From Caenorhabditis remanei (Eukaryota > Nematoda > Chromadorea > Rhabditida > Rhabditidae), in contig NC_071328.1 in the NCBI RefSeq assembly GCF_010183535.1, positions 5,580,001 through 5,644,000 of the forward strand: a stretch of 64,000 nt of DNA, written 5' to 3'. Positions 32,769 to 43,820 of this stretch are shown piece after piece (the stretch's first letter is position 1; every line of letters starts with the position of its first letter). A program made the translations under genes and the position numbers. The notes beneath the pieces are model-generated. The model made no database searches, was not told the DNA's origin, and saw nothing but the letters and a program-made list of their open reading frames with translations.

Positions 32769-35567
32769 CTAACAATTCTCCTGAGGAATTTGTGGAGTTT
32801 CAAAGTGAATTGGGTAGGGGAATGGCATGGAATATTGATTGAATGCATTAGGGAATGATTGGTTTGGAAGGTAGTATGGAAGGAATGGAGGGTGTGGATA
32901 CTCGGAAATGAACGGAGAATTGGAAGATGGAGTTGGTGGGGATTCCTGAAGTTGAATTAGAAAAAATAAATTGGTTTTTGTAAAAGACAACCTTACCTTC
33001 TTCACAGATTTCTTCTCACTGTCATCAAAGTTGACATGAAAAACGTTTCCATTCTTGGTGATGTGTTGAGAGGAAGAATCGGAGTAAGAATCGGTGAATG
33101 GGAATCTGGAATTCAAAAGGAATTTAGGTTTCTTGTTGCGTTTTACTTTCTTCTTATGACCAGGCTTGGTCGAGGTCGGGAAATCGGGATACTCGATTTC
33201 TCGGTTTTCCCGACTTTTTTCGGGAAAATTTCCCGACGAGAATTTTCCCGAAAAAAAATTTCGGGAATTTTTCCCGACGGGAAATTTCCCGAAAAATTTC
33301 GAGAAAATCGGGAAATTTTTTGTAACAGTAATATTCAAAAGTTCGAAATTTTCCATTTATTTTTACAGGGTTTCAACTGATTTTTTGTTGTTTTTACACA
33401 AAATACTTCTCAATTTTCACCTACGGTGCTCCAAAATAGAAAACTATTGAGTGCTGAAAGTTTTTCGAAACTGATGTTTCTCCAGCAAAACGTTTAATTG
33501 ATGGGGTACCAATCTCGAACTGTGAAACCAAGTATACATTAATGAATAAAAATAAAATCTAACGAAAAATAGGTATTTTTAAGTAATTTGAAGTCAGTTT
33601 GACAAAATTCTCGAATTTCTCGAAAATTCTCGATTTTCCCGAAAAAAAAATTCGAGAAAAATTTCGAGTACTCGATTTCTCGAAAAAAAAATTCGAGAAA
33701 AATTTCGAGTACTCGATTTCCCGAAAAAAAATTTCGAGAAATTTTTTCGTTCTCGATTTTCCCGAAAAGTTTTTCTCGACCAAGCCTGCTTATGACTCAC
33801 CCATAAACCTCCTTCGGCTCGATATTCTTGAAAAATTCTTCCGTGGAACCATTTCCATTATTATGAGTCAGTGAATTTGCGGACGGTAACATTGGCGGAG
33901 TTTCAGTCTTATTCTCACTCATCCACGACCATGAAGGCATTGAATCTTTCAACGATGGTTTCTCCTCTCCTTGCGAATCCTGCTTTTCTTGACGGCGAAA
34001 TTTCGCTCGACGGTTTTGGAACCATACCTGGAATGAAATTTACACTTGTTTTCAGAACGAAAATTCTCCAACCGCCCTCCACCTAGCCCATTGCCAGCCG
34101 GCTTATCTTAACCCTCGCTACTACTGACGGCTTTACTTTTTTAGCGCAGGTGGTAACACGAATGGCTGCTAATCTTCTGACCAAGGTTCGTTCCCCACAA
34201 CCCATTTTTCATTTTTCCTTTTTTGTAACTTCATAAATAAAATGAGTTGGATGCCGCTTTTCTTGCTTTCACCCAGTGCCTCCTCGCCCCTCTACCGTAT
34301 ACCAATTAGAAAGTGTGTCAATCTCTCCCCTGCTCCTCACTTTGTTTTCCATTAAAGTGACTTTTCCACTTTATTTTTCAATTTCATTCCAACTCCCTTC
34401 TACAGTAATCCTATTCTCCTGAAGTGTACTGTCGGGACGTCTTCAGGATGGACCCTCTCCCCCGTCTTGGTTTGACAACAATGTGTCACTCGGGTGGTTT
34501 AATCCTTAAATTAGTGGATGCAGTGAATGGAAGGAAAGAAAAGAAATTTGAGGCGACAAAGGTCGATTAGTCAGATGCTTATCTCTCTCTCTCAACTCTT
34601 TATTGTTTTTGTTATTCTTTTCCTCGAGAATTCAGGAGCATAAGGAAGTGTCGAGGAGGAGAGGTAACTGCCAATTTAAACAAGATAATTGTTCCGGAAC
34701 AGATCAGATTTCACAGCTGGACCACCGGAGAACAGGCAGGAAATGTGTCAGTTTGAATTATCTAGTACTGGGTTAATTATGTTTAAAAAAAAAAACCAAA
34801 AACTGTTTTTGATACCGAGCATTCGAACAACACGAAGCTGTATACGAATGTGTTGATGACACCTCTGGGTGATTTCTGTCTCTTTCACCCCACACTACAG
34901 TAATCTCGGCTTGTTTTCACTCTCTTTATCGCAAATAGTACTATTTTTCTCCCTCTTTTTTTACAAAACACTCCAAAATGAGAATCTCGAAAACAACCTC
35001 ACTAACTATTCAACCATCATTGAATTCAACTAGAAATAATAGAGAATTCCCCCTGAATAATTCATAAAAACAAATAAAAACTGAGCTCACTCACCTGAAC
35101 TCGAACCTCCGGAAGACTGACTTTCGAAGCCAATGTTTCTCTCGCGTAAACATCCGGATAGTGAGATTTATCGAACGCCGCTTCGAGGGCATGTAGCTGA
35201 TACGTAGTGAATGTAGTACGGTTTCTTCTCTGCTTCTTATCATTTATCTTCTCTCGGTTCTTTCGAGAACCACAGATTTTTGGGATGGAGTTTGAGGAAT
35301 CAGAGTCGAATGATGAGGGGAATTCCGATGATTTGTAGGTGGTGAAGGAGGAGAAGGCGGAGACTGAAAATATAGAGAAATGAATGATCGGTTAGGTAAT
35401 TGAGAATACGGAAACCCCTGTAAAACTCCCGAGAAGCGCCCAGACTACAGTAATCCTATCCTGTTCAATTCCTATCTCAATATTTTTTTTTGAAAACCCA
35501 CGCTAAGAAACTTACAATCCCAAGGATCCGGTCTGAATCTCATTGTGTTTTCTTTCCCATCCAACAT
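32769..35567 (-). CDS. ceh-8: Paired-like homeodomain transcription factor, Rx class
   Basis: Five exons: 35516-35567, 35095-35363, 33801-34027, 32997-33105, 32769-32945. Phases agree; 277 residues from the ATG at 35567 ([17 protein letters not shown]); an in-frame ATG at 35543 is an alternative. The homeodomain starts at [19 protein letters not shown] and continues through SLPEVRVQ to [13 protein letters not shown]. The intron between VRVQ and VWF is at a position common in paired-class genes. Gln/Ser-rich sequence follows, then a Pro/Tyr/Phe-rich C-terminus. The best match in my memory is C. elegans CEH-8, the Rx/RAX homologue, thought to act in head neurons. Upstream exons may exist: a plausible one at 36302-36413 has a good donor but does not join exon 1 in phase. 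Intron 3 (33106-33800) contains a hAT-like insertion. Confidence 0.85.
33161..33788. mobile_element. hAT-like foldback element in ceh-8 intron 3
   Basis: 628 bp, with termini CAGGCTTGGTCGAG and CTCGACCAAGCCTG, flanked by the 8-bp direct repeat CTTATGAC (33153-33160 and 33789-33796). An 8-bp duplication with CAGG ends fits the hAT superfamily. The interior is made of inverted stretches of TTTCCCGAAAA and TTTCTCGAAAA. The right duplication lies 5-12 bases from the ceh-8 exon 3 donor, so before insertion the intron was about 59 nt. Confidence 0.85.
34028..35094. other. ceh-8 intron 2
   Basis: A 1.07-kb intron splitting the homeodomain. It holds pyrimidine-rich sequence with scattered CTACAGTAAYC motifs and no recognised exon or repeat. 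Its size relative to the other introns would be consistent with regulatory content, but no specific site was identified. Confidence 0.4.
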
Positions 35568-38549
35568 GACAAAATGACACGAAAAATCGGAGGCGGCCCG
35601 AATATAACTACTAGAGGGGGCGCAATGAGTTTTACTAATTTTTGGGAAACTAATCTTTCGAAGGTATGAAAAGTGAGATATTGGAAGGTTACGGGAGACT
35701 TAGAGTTAAATGAATTAGGATATGAGTTTGTTGTTTATGGGTTTTTGAGTGGAAATGGTGAATGATTAGTACGAATATGGGTGGTGGGGATAAGTTTGAT
35801 CTTTTGGTGGGAGATCAGATGGATGTAGTCTTACGGTATGAGCTACCTAGATCAGAAAGAAAAATGGGAGTTTGCTCTCGTTATGAGATTTTAACGTGAG
35901 TTTTTTTTTTTGAAAGCAGCTAGTTAATCGAGCGAAGATTTCATAAATAAAATTTTAAGTTTACGATTTGACATATTCGTGCTCCGATCAATTATTGGAG
36001 GATTCCACACACCGTATCAGAGAAAACCGAATCCGCTGAGTATCGACTCCTAATGATTACTGCTATGTCAGCGACGATACGGAGCTAAATTAGAAACGCG
36101 GGATTTCCACATTTTGGGAAAGAAGTTGGCGAATCGAGATGATTGACTTTGTAGTAAGGCGCCGTGGGTGAGTGTTCTGACCGGTGATAGGCATAACGAA
36201 AAAAAAAACGCTATTCAATATTGCACATGATTTGAAAACGCTATTTAATATTGCACATTTGAGGATTCTGACTACATCACTTCCAACCTCCGTCTGCTTA
36301 CCATTATGACACAACGCGTTGTGTAGATCAAACTGCCACAATGCGAACTCTCTTTGCTGAAACTCCATCATAGGAAAGTCAGATAGTGAGTATTTAGAAT
36401 CAGAGCTGTCCATATCAGACGAGTTGTCGGATAATAATGAGTAAACAAGGAGGAGTGAAGTTAAGCTCCTCCTAGCGCTCTCTCTGTCAGATGATTAGAA
36501 TTTCGAATAACAGAACCCCACTTTTTCGCGCGCTTTTTCTCACATGGCCTTTTGACTCAGAGTCTAAACAGTGTTGAACAGAATTCTGTATGGTTATGTC
36601 GACAACGTTTTCGAAATTCTGTTAAGTAGCTGAAACAGTGGGCTCTGAGGATGTGATTACGTCCAACACTTCACTTCAAGTCGTAGGTCAAATAGAAAAG
36701 TTTCGATGACAATCTTATATGGTTGGAAATCTGAAGATGTGAGATTTCTGAATCCGTAGTCAAACTTTCTAAAAAATGAAAAAGAAACGAGTTACAAGGA
36801 GTTTCGTCAGAGGTGGGACGCGGGACGAGCAATCTCAGAATTTTGTTTTGTTTGAATGTCCTCTGATTTAAGTTTTCAGAAATCGAGACTCACCCGCGGT
36901 CAACTATCAGACATTACTTTGACTTTAAACGGCAGTATCTTTCTCGGGATCTGGGCTGATCCTGGCTGAGGATGGTTAGTTTTAGAAATAGGTTGAAATC
37001 TAAATTTCTAGGTGTCTTGTATCGAATTGAAAGTCTCAACATGAAATATCATGGACAAGAAGTTATCTGATATGAAAACTACGACGGTAGGTATCTGTAT
37101 CGGTGATGCTGTGTCTTTATACTCTGGACAGCTGAGAGTGGGCAGAATTGAACATTTGAACAGTATTGCGTCAGATATCATAGCACTTATCAAGATTTAC
37201 GGTTCGCACCCAAAAAACTAGAAAGGTAAAGTTATCCTACCTATGATTGCAAGAACTCAAATAATTTTGACCCCATGATCCTCTCAAACAAACAGTTGAC
37301 TGCAACGTATTCCTTATGAAAACTAGCTGAGACGATAACCAGCCAAACCCCCAATAAAAAACCCAACCAAAATGACAAAAAACCCGTCAGAAATATGTTC
37401 AATTACGGTGTATTAGAGTCCAGAGGGAGAAGCACACACACATTCCCAAATTTGCAATAATCAAATTTGGAAATAATTGTGTGTGTGTGCAGCGAATCGA
37501 ATTACCTATAATTGAGACTACACAAAAACTCACAATTGGCTGATGAAGGTGTGGCAGATGACGTGGCGGATGGAGATGATGTGGATACTATTGGGATGTT
37601 CATTCCCAACGGAATTCAGGAAATCAGAGAGAAGGGGGAAGACAATGAAGACGTTGTACAAAATGGGGTGGCGTTAGGTTGGAGACACAAAAAGGGAATG
37701 GTAGAACAGAGAAAAATGGGCGGAGTCAGCGAGTGGGCGATGGTTGGAAAAAAGAAAAGAAAAGTGAGAAAGAAGGGACAAGCTGAAAACTTTATTTGTT
37801 CTTTCCATGGTCATAAAATGTGTCCTCCTGTATTCTGCTGGAAAAATATTACTTTTTTGTATTTTCCTAGGCTTCATGGCCACGGGAACGGCACGCGTTG
37901 AACCGATATTGTGTGGGAAACTACTTAAATATTTCGGGAATACTGTAGTCCTACAGTAGCCTCGTGTAGTATCGTAGGTTACTGTACATAAAGTCGGACT
38001 AGAACTGCAAACTGAATGAGAGTCGGGATCTCTGGAAATTCCATTTCGTTTGATACATTCCATTTTTGATCACTCTTTTGAAACTTTTCCGGTAACTGTA
38101 CCTACCGTAGGTTTATACAGTAGTCCTATTTTACATGGCTCGAGTTACGGTGGCTACAGTAACCAAACCGTTCTTTCTCGGAGTTTTTGTCACTGTATTT
38201 TATTTTTTAAGTACAGTGACAATTTACAGCGACAATTCTCAAATTTTGATCCTCATCGAACTTTTTTCATGATTTTCATTATTTTCGTTCCAAAATTAAC
38301 TTTTTCCCTTTAGAAAACTACATTTTTTCTTTTGTTCTCAAATATTTTCAAAATTAAAATCCACTGACTTCACGGAGTTTACACTTCATATAAATTAGCA
38401 TCCCACAAGGGATTCGTACTTGTTTACTCCAAATCTTCAATTTTCGCTTTCATCTTCACCATAAAAACATTCTCACTCTTGATCACCTGTCCTCCACGAG
38501 CATTATTCCACCTTACCTCAAAACAAAACAAAAAAGAAAAAAAAGGATT
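35568..38549. other. Upstream region of ceh-8
   Basis: About 3 kb without a firm gene. Two minus-strand segments look exonic: 36302-36413 (starts MDSSDSKYSLSDFPMM, ends at a gtaagc donor) and about 37534-37610 (MNIPIVSTSSPSATS, ends at a gtgagt donor). Either could be a 5' exon of ceh-8 or of another gene, but both end in phase 1 and do not fit ceh-8 exon 1. A hairpin with (GT)n arms lies at 37430-37492. A short tandem unit, AACGCTATTYAATATTGCAC, is repeated at 36205-36260. Confidence 0.45.
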
Positions 38550-40278
38550 CGATCAGGATGAGATTCGAACTCACGCGGGGAAACCCCAACACAGGTAAAA
38601 CGGGGATGCCGAGAAATGGGGTGGTCGGCGGCTTGAGAACCGCAAACAGGCGAAGGATGGCCGGTCGGCAGCCGAAAAACCGCGAACAGCTGAAGGGTTG
38701 CCGACTGGTGGTCGGCAGACCGCAAACAGTCCAAAAGTGGTCCAAAGTAAAAATTGTTAGAGTTCTATAGAAAACCGCAACTTTTGTGGAAAAAAATTTA
38801 TGTACGATACCTCAGAATCCCTTCTAGTCTAATGACAGTCTTTATTTCTAAAAATTTAATAATTTTGATAAAGTGGCTGATTGGCTTCTGAACGGCGGCT
38901 GAAGAACCGCGGGTTGGTCAGTGGTTGCTTGTTGGCAGGCCAGTGGCGGCCGAATGGTGGTTCAGGGTGTATGTCTATAGTGATTTTAACAAGTTCTTGT
39001 AATCAGATTTCCGATAGAGTGAAGAAAAGAGATAAGAAGATAACGTTCTCATAGAATGTAGATTAGGATAACAAGATTAAATACAGTAATACCTATAATA
39101 TAGGTGCTCCCAGTAGGAAGAGTTTGGAGCTGAATATCTCAACTCCTTCATGAGCTATCACATTTTTTCCAACTGAAGAAATATTTTATAAGTATTCAGC
39201 TATGTTTTGTCTGTTGGCAACTTTTTTATATCTCCTTTAAGGAAAAAGATATACCGCGTTTTTTCGAAACAATCTGTTCTTTCTCTGATTTTTTTGGTGT
39301 TTTCTGTGAAAAATTCGCTTTAAAATCTGTTCTTTAATTACTAATTGACTCACAGCCATGCATGAAGCCTCTACTGGAAAGCGCAACGACACTCCGGTAT
39401 CCCGGCCGAGCGTGTTGTTTACCGTAAACCCACACCACATTTATTTTATTCGCCGGCCATCTTTTTTTCCTATTTTCAGAGCGTATTTCGCTTAAACTCG
39501 GCTTTTTTCACTAAAAACAAGTTACTAAATGTTGATAAAAATTAAATGTACCTATTGAAAACTGGCGGAAGCTATTTCCGACACAAAATTGGACTTTGGC
39601 ACCGAAAATTGGCTTTTCGAAAATCAAAATAGAGCTTCTCTCCTATTTTCATTTCGGAACAGTGTAATATATAATTTCAGGTGGATAAAAAGGTAAGCGA
39701 GTAAGTTTGAACTGCTCCGAAATGAAAATCGGTTGAAAATTCTTATTTTTGGGGCTTGTGGCGGAAGTAGGTTTTCAAACACTTTTAAATGAAAACGGGG
39801 TTGTTTCGCTATCTTTCTTATTGAAACGAAATTAATATATTTTAGTTGGAAATGAGGTAGGTTGGTAAGTTATCGTTTCAAAAAGAAAATTAGTCAAAAA
39901 CAACAGCCGTAACTTGTTTTTATGTGAAAAAGATTGAGTGAAAATCGGAAAAAATCACAAGTCCGGAGAATAGATGGGAAAATGAACGATGAAGGAATTA
40001 CAATATTACATTAAAACACATTGTTAACTAAATATAGGACTAATTAGGTAGAAATCGTATTCAGAACGAAGTATAATACCAATAATAGGGGGTAGGTGCT
40101 GCCCAAATTTTGAACCGCCAGCAGCCCAAAGGCAGGCTGCCGGCAGCCCGGGGTTTGAACTGCCAGTTGTTCCCTGGCAGGTCTCCCCCGGGCTGCCGAT
40201 CACCCCATTTCTCGGCTTCCCCGTTTTACCTGTGAATGGATTAGCAGTCCATCGCCTTAACCACTCGGCCACCTGATC
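38550..40278 (-). pseudogene. tRNA-Ser(GCU) gene split by a transposon
   Basis: The 5' half is 40235-40278: acceptor GATCAGG, D arm with TGGCCGAGTGGTTAAGGC, and anticodon arm ATGGA-CTGCTAA-TCCAT with anticodon GCT. The 3' half is 38550-38587: variable-arm stem GGGG-TTT-CCCC, T arm with GTTCGAATC, acceptor CCTGATC and discriminator G, followed by a poly-T Pol III terminator. The two acceptor strands pair perfectly and the joined length is 82 nt, normal for tRNA-Ser. A 1645-bp element interrupts it between nucleotides 44 and 45. A normal tRNA cannot be made unless the insert is removed. Confidence 0.9.
38590..40234. mobile_element. 1.6-kb CACAGG-ended DNA transposon inside a tRNA gene
   Basis: The ends are CACAGGTAAAACGGGG in inverted orientation, with at least 38 of the first 40 bp matching (the arms continue with GCCGAGAAATGGGGTG). 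The flanking direct repeat is AA on the plus strand. Both termini border exact tRNA sequence. Internally, 38630-38740 has tandem GCCGACC/GAACAGC-type units, and a segment at 39085-39125 recurs at the right edge of the window. No transposase ORF is present. A CAC terminus with 2-bp duplication resembles CMC (CACTA/Mirage-like) elements; that assignment is an inference. Confidence 0.85.
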
Positions 40279-40673
40279 ACGTTTCAACTAGCGACTAAAC
40301 TGGTGGTCATGTTTCGCAAGCCGGCGGCCAACAAACAACGAGTGACACACGCACAACCACTTTGTTGTTGTGCAGTGAAGGAAGAGAAGGGACCGAGCGG
40401 AGACGGAATTTCGCACCAGATTGAGTGTGTCACTTCTCAATGAGCCAATTAATAAATTAGTGGAGACAAGGGCATTGCCTAATGTCTTCTCTTGCAAAAC
40501 GAGGAAGATCGAGATACGGTAGGAACTTTTCAATAACGAGTTTATTGAAACAGAAGGGAAACAAATAAATAAATAGAATTTTCGAAAATCCTGAACAACC
40601 AGTAAAAATGGCAATAAACATATAGAAATAAGCAATACAGATGACTAGAATTATTATAATTAATTTGTTCTAA

Positions 40674-42091
40674 TTATCTTTTGCCGGCGGATCGGTTGAT
40701 TGGAGGAGCCAAGAGTCCAGACGGATAGAGGACGCGATAGGTGAGGAACCAGCAGCCGACGGCGACCAGAGCTCCGAGAATCTGAAAAAGTTATTTTTTG
40801 ATGTAGAATTTTTCTTTTTTAGTAAGGCTTTAGCATTGTCCGTTTTTTTTTCAGAAATATCTGATTTTCCAACGAAAACAGTTACGGACAAATCGGGAAA
40901 TTAAGAAATGAATGCTTGTAAATCGAGACAAAGAGAGATGAAACAACCGAGGAAACATATATTACCTCTTCTGCGAAGATATGATAGTACAGAACAGAAA
41001 TGATGATTTGTTTGAACCAGAACGCGTGCAAGAAGAGCATCGCAACGAAGAAATATTGAATGCATCGAGTGAGACGATCGTGTTCTTCACGGTCACCATC
41101 CATTTTGTGGACGGCGTCGGTGACTTGGTGGTAGTTGCGATAGGCGACGGCCTGAATTCATTTTACTGCGTAAAACAAAGCTTTTCTGAGTAAAAATACC
41201 TCTTCAGTGATAATAAGAATACTGTAAATCATCAAAAAGCAGTGACCAGAAATATCATATCCAGGAGTCCAAACACCTTCTTTCGCTGAACATTCAACAC
41301 GTGTAAAACGGCGTCCTTTATCACACATCGAGGTGGCGGCGTGGACTTTATGGAATCTGAAACGGGGAATTTTAGAGGAAATTGAGAAAAAAAGGTTACA
41401 GCTGAACGGAAAGGTACCAGCAGACAGTGCCAACTCCGAGGCGACAGATATCGATAAATGGCTGGTCACGATCACGGCGGTTGTGGGCTTTAGAGGCGAA
41501 CCTGTAAAATTTTTATTCGAAATACAGAGAAATACTGGAAAGGTAAAACATTTTGTAGCGACTTCAATGAATTCTTCATTATAGGAGCGAACATTTTCTA
41601 CCTAATTTTGGATTCTATTGTTCAGCTGTATGACGGTAAAAAGACTAGAATGTTCCCATGTTTTTCCTCAAAGTTTTACAATATTTATTTTTAAAAACTA
41701 ACCAAATAAAGGGTCCAACAATGACAAGAGTCCAAAACCATCCCATTTTCACACCATATTGATTCAGAACACTATGTTTTTGAACTAAATAGTAGGTGGA
41801 ATCCAATTCGACACGAGACTCAATGAAAGAGAGAACTGTCACGAATGCCAGGTAGAAAATTGCCACTTTGCGAGCATCGATAAACAAAATTTGACGAGCG
41901 ATCTGGAAATTTGTCATTTATAAAGCATCGGACAGTTACACTTACCGCCACAAAAATTCCGAGAACAGGATTCGGAGTGCTGTTCGGTGAAGCTGGGCGT
42001 TTTGGAGTTGGATCGCTGAAAAGTATTGTTTTTAATTCTCGATAAAATTCCAGATAACTTACGATTTTGAAGTTTTCCGTTTTGTAGACAT
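40674..42091 (-). CDS. fitm-2: FIT2 family fat-storage-inducing membrane protein
   Basis: Seven exons: 42063-42091, 41946-42015, 41703-41902, 41400-41501, 41200-41356, 40966-41151 and 40674-40781. Phases join; 283 residues, from MSTKRKTSK. FIT2 is an ER membrane protein needed for lipid droplet formation and has acyl-CoA diphosphatase activity. Family hallmarks are seen: NQYGVKMGWFWTLVIVGPF, WTPGYDISGHCFLM with the conserved histidine, and the second histidine in SVLYYHIFAEEILGALVAV. About six membrane helices are predicted by eye. The tail ends NRSAGKR, a basic end consistent with ER location. It is divergent from the NOP16 homologue, with 449 bp between the two starts. Confidence 0.9.
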
Positions 42092-42540
42092 GATGATCTG
42101 TAATTTAATGTATTGTTTTGATTGGGAAATTATACTGAAATCATGGAAGACACGTCGATTTAATCAGAAACTCCGAGAAAATGTCAATTAAGAGAAAAAG
42201 TTAGTCCGCGACGGTTTTCGCCACGATTTATCGACTTTTCCGAGGATAATTTATTTGATAAATAAAGTAGATTCAATTACTTTCAATGAAAAACCAAAAT
42301 ATGTGAAAAGTAAAATACTTGGATGCGTCGAATACAAGATTTGAGCTACGAAAAATCAGGAAAAAATCTCAAAAATGGAACTGGCCTAGAATCCGACAAA
42401 TTCTTATTTTTCTCTTCCATCTCGAGGCAGTGAAATTTTTTTCTTTTATCTCGATTTCTCCCATTTTTCCTTGTTTTTCTCCCACTTTTCTTCTATTTTA
42501 TTCAAATTTTTACTCGAAAATATCTATTTTTGCAGATAAA

Positions 42541-43639
42541 ATGGCTCGTGACGTAAAAAGGCGCGGAAAGCCGACATACACAAACCGTCGTAATCGACAA
42601 AAGTATTTGAAGAAGAAGGATGGTAAAAAGAAATTGTCGAAGAGTGCTGTGTAAGTTTTACGTAGAAATTGCTTCAAATTCATTAAAATTCTCGGTCTTT
42701 CGGAACATTGGCTTATCGACCAAATCAATTTTTCGAATGTTTGTCTTCAAAACTATCACCAATATGTAAAAATACACAAATAAGAAACTTTCTGTGTCTT
42801 TTGATTTAAAAAAGTTCAAAAAAAATTTGTCATTTCCAGACCAATCATCAAATACACATGGGACGAGACGAAAACACCAAGAGAGAACGTACGGGATATG
42901 GGAATCGCATTCAATCCAAATGATGCCGTTCCAATCAAAGAACAGAGAGTGAGTGCAACAAAAAAAGAAGTGAATTTTTGAGTCATTAGCCAGAGAAAAG
43001 AGTAATTTAGAACATTTTGTGTTGGTCGGAATGAAATTTAATCAAAAATCTACGAAATTCTTTGTGAAAATAGTTCAATTTTTCAGAAAGAGATCATTGA
43101 TGCAGTCCCAATCGACGGAGTCAGTATTGATGTGCCCAAACCGGCGAAGAAGGTCACTGGAAGAAAGAAGAACGAGAAACAGGTGAGAGTCAGAACCTTT
43201 CCGCTTGGTTCATTTCAGTTCTTTAACCACGAGAAACCTTTATTTTTAGTCTTTTTCACAGCTATAAAACGATTAATCATGAGTTTAAAAGATTCATTGT
43301 TTCGCTTTCAAAGAGTTTTGGCCACAACCATTGTCCCGCTACCCAATAATACAACCAACTCAGTCCAGTTATCTATAATTTCAGGCCGCACACATTATCT
43401 CAAATTTGGAACAATCAGTAAAAGAAGAGGAGGAGGCTCGAGCAAAGGAAGGCCGAAAATTCCGTCTATTCCATCGAGAAACCGAACTTTGCGTCTACAT
43501 GTTGGCACGTCACGGAGACGATTTCCAGGCGATGACACGTGATGCGAAGAATCTATGGCAGTATACACCGAAGCAGTGGGCAAAGAAGATTAAGACATAC
43601 AAAGAGTCTGAAATGTGCAAATTCATTGATTCCGTGTAA
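42541..43639 (+). CDS. NOP16-like nucleolar ribosome-biogenesis protein
   Basis: Four exons: 42541-42650, 42840-42948, 43087-43182 and 43385-43639. Phases agree; 189 residues. The start MARDVKRRGKPTYTNRRNRQ is a basic, nucleolar-targeting type of N-terminus. PIIKYTWDETKTPRENVRDM and the C-terminal YMLARHGDDFQAMTRDAKN and WQYTPKQWAKKIKTY blocks match the NOP16 family, which takes part in 60S pre-ribosome assembly. Length is normal for the family. The ATG lies five bases after a tttttgcag acceptor-like site, suggesting trans-splicing. It is convergent with the Sre receptor gene, 181 bp away. Confidence 0.85.
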
Positions 43640-43820
43640 CTCGTCTTTTTTTCGTTGTTAAGCCCCGCTCCTTTTCATTGTTATTGTTTTGTTAAATACT
43701 GTTATCCTTCCTTTAATTTTTACCACTTTTCAGGAATGAACGAACATTCACTTTCAGTTTTTGTTCAACATTTATTCATCAAGCAGGAAGCATTGGGATC
43801 AAATTCAGATTCAAAAAAGG

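Noticed and set aside
37512..38063. Overlapping ORFs of 129 codons on both strands
   Set aside because: Composition is low-complexity and neither strand has a family resemblance; only the short minus-strand exon-like piece near 37534-37610 was kept as a possibility.
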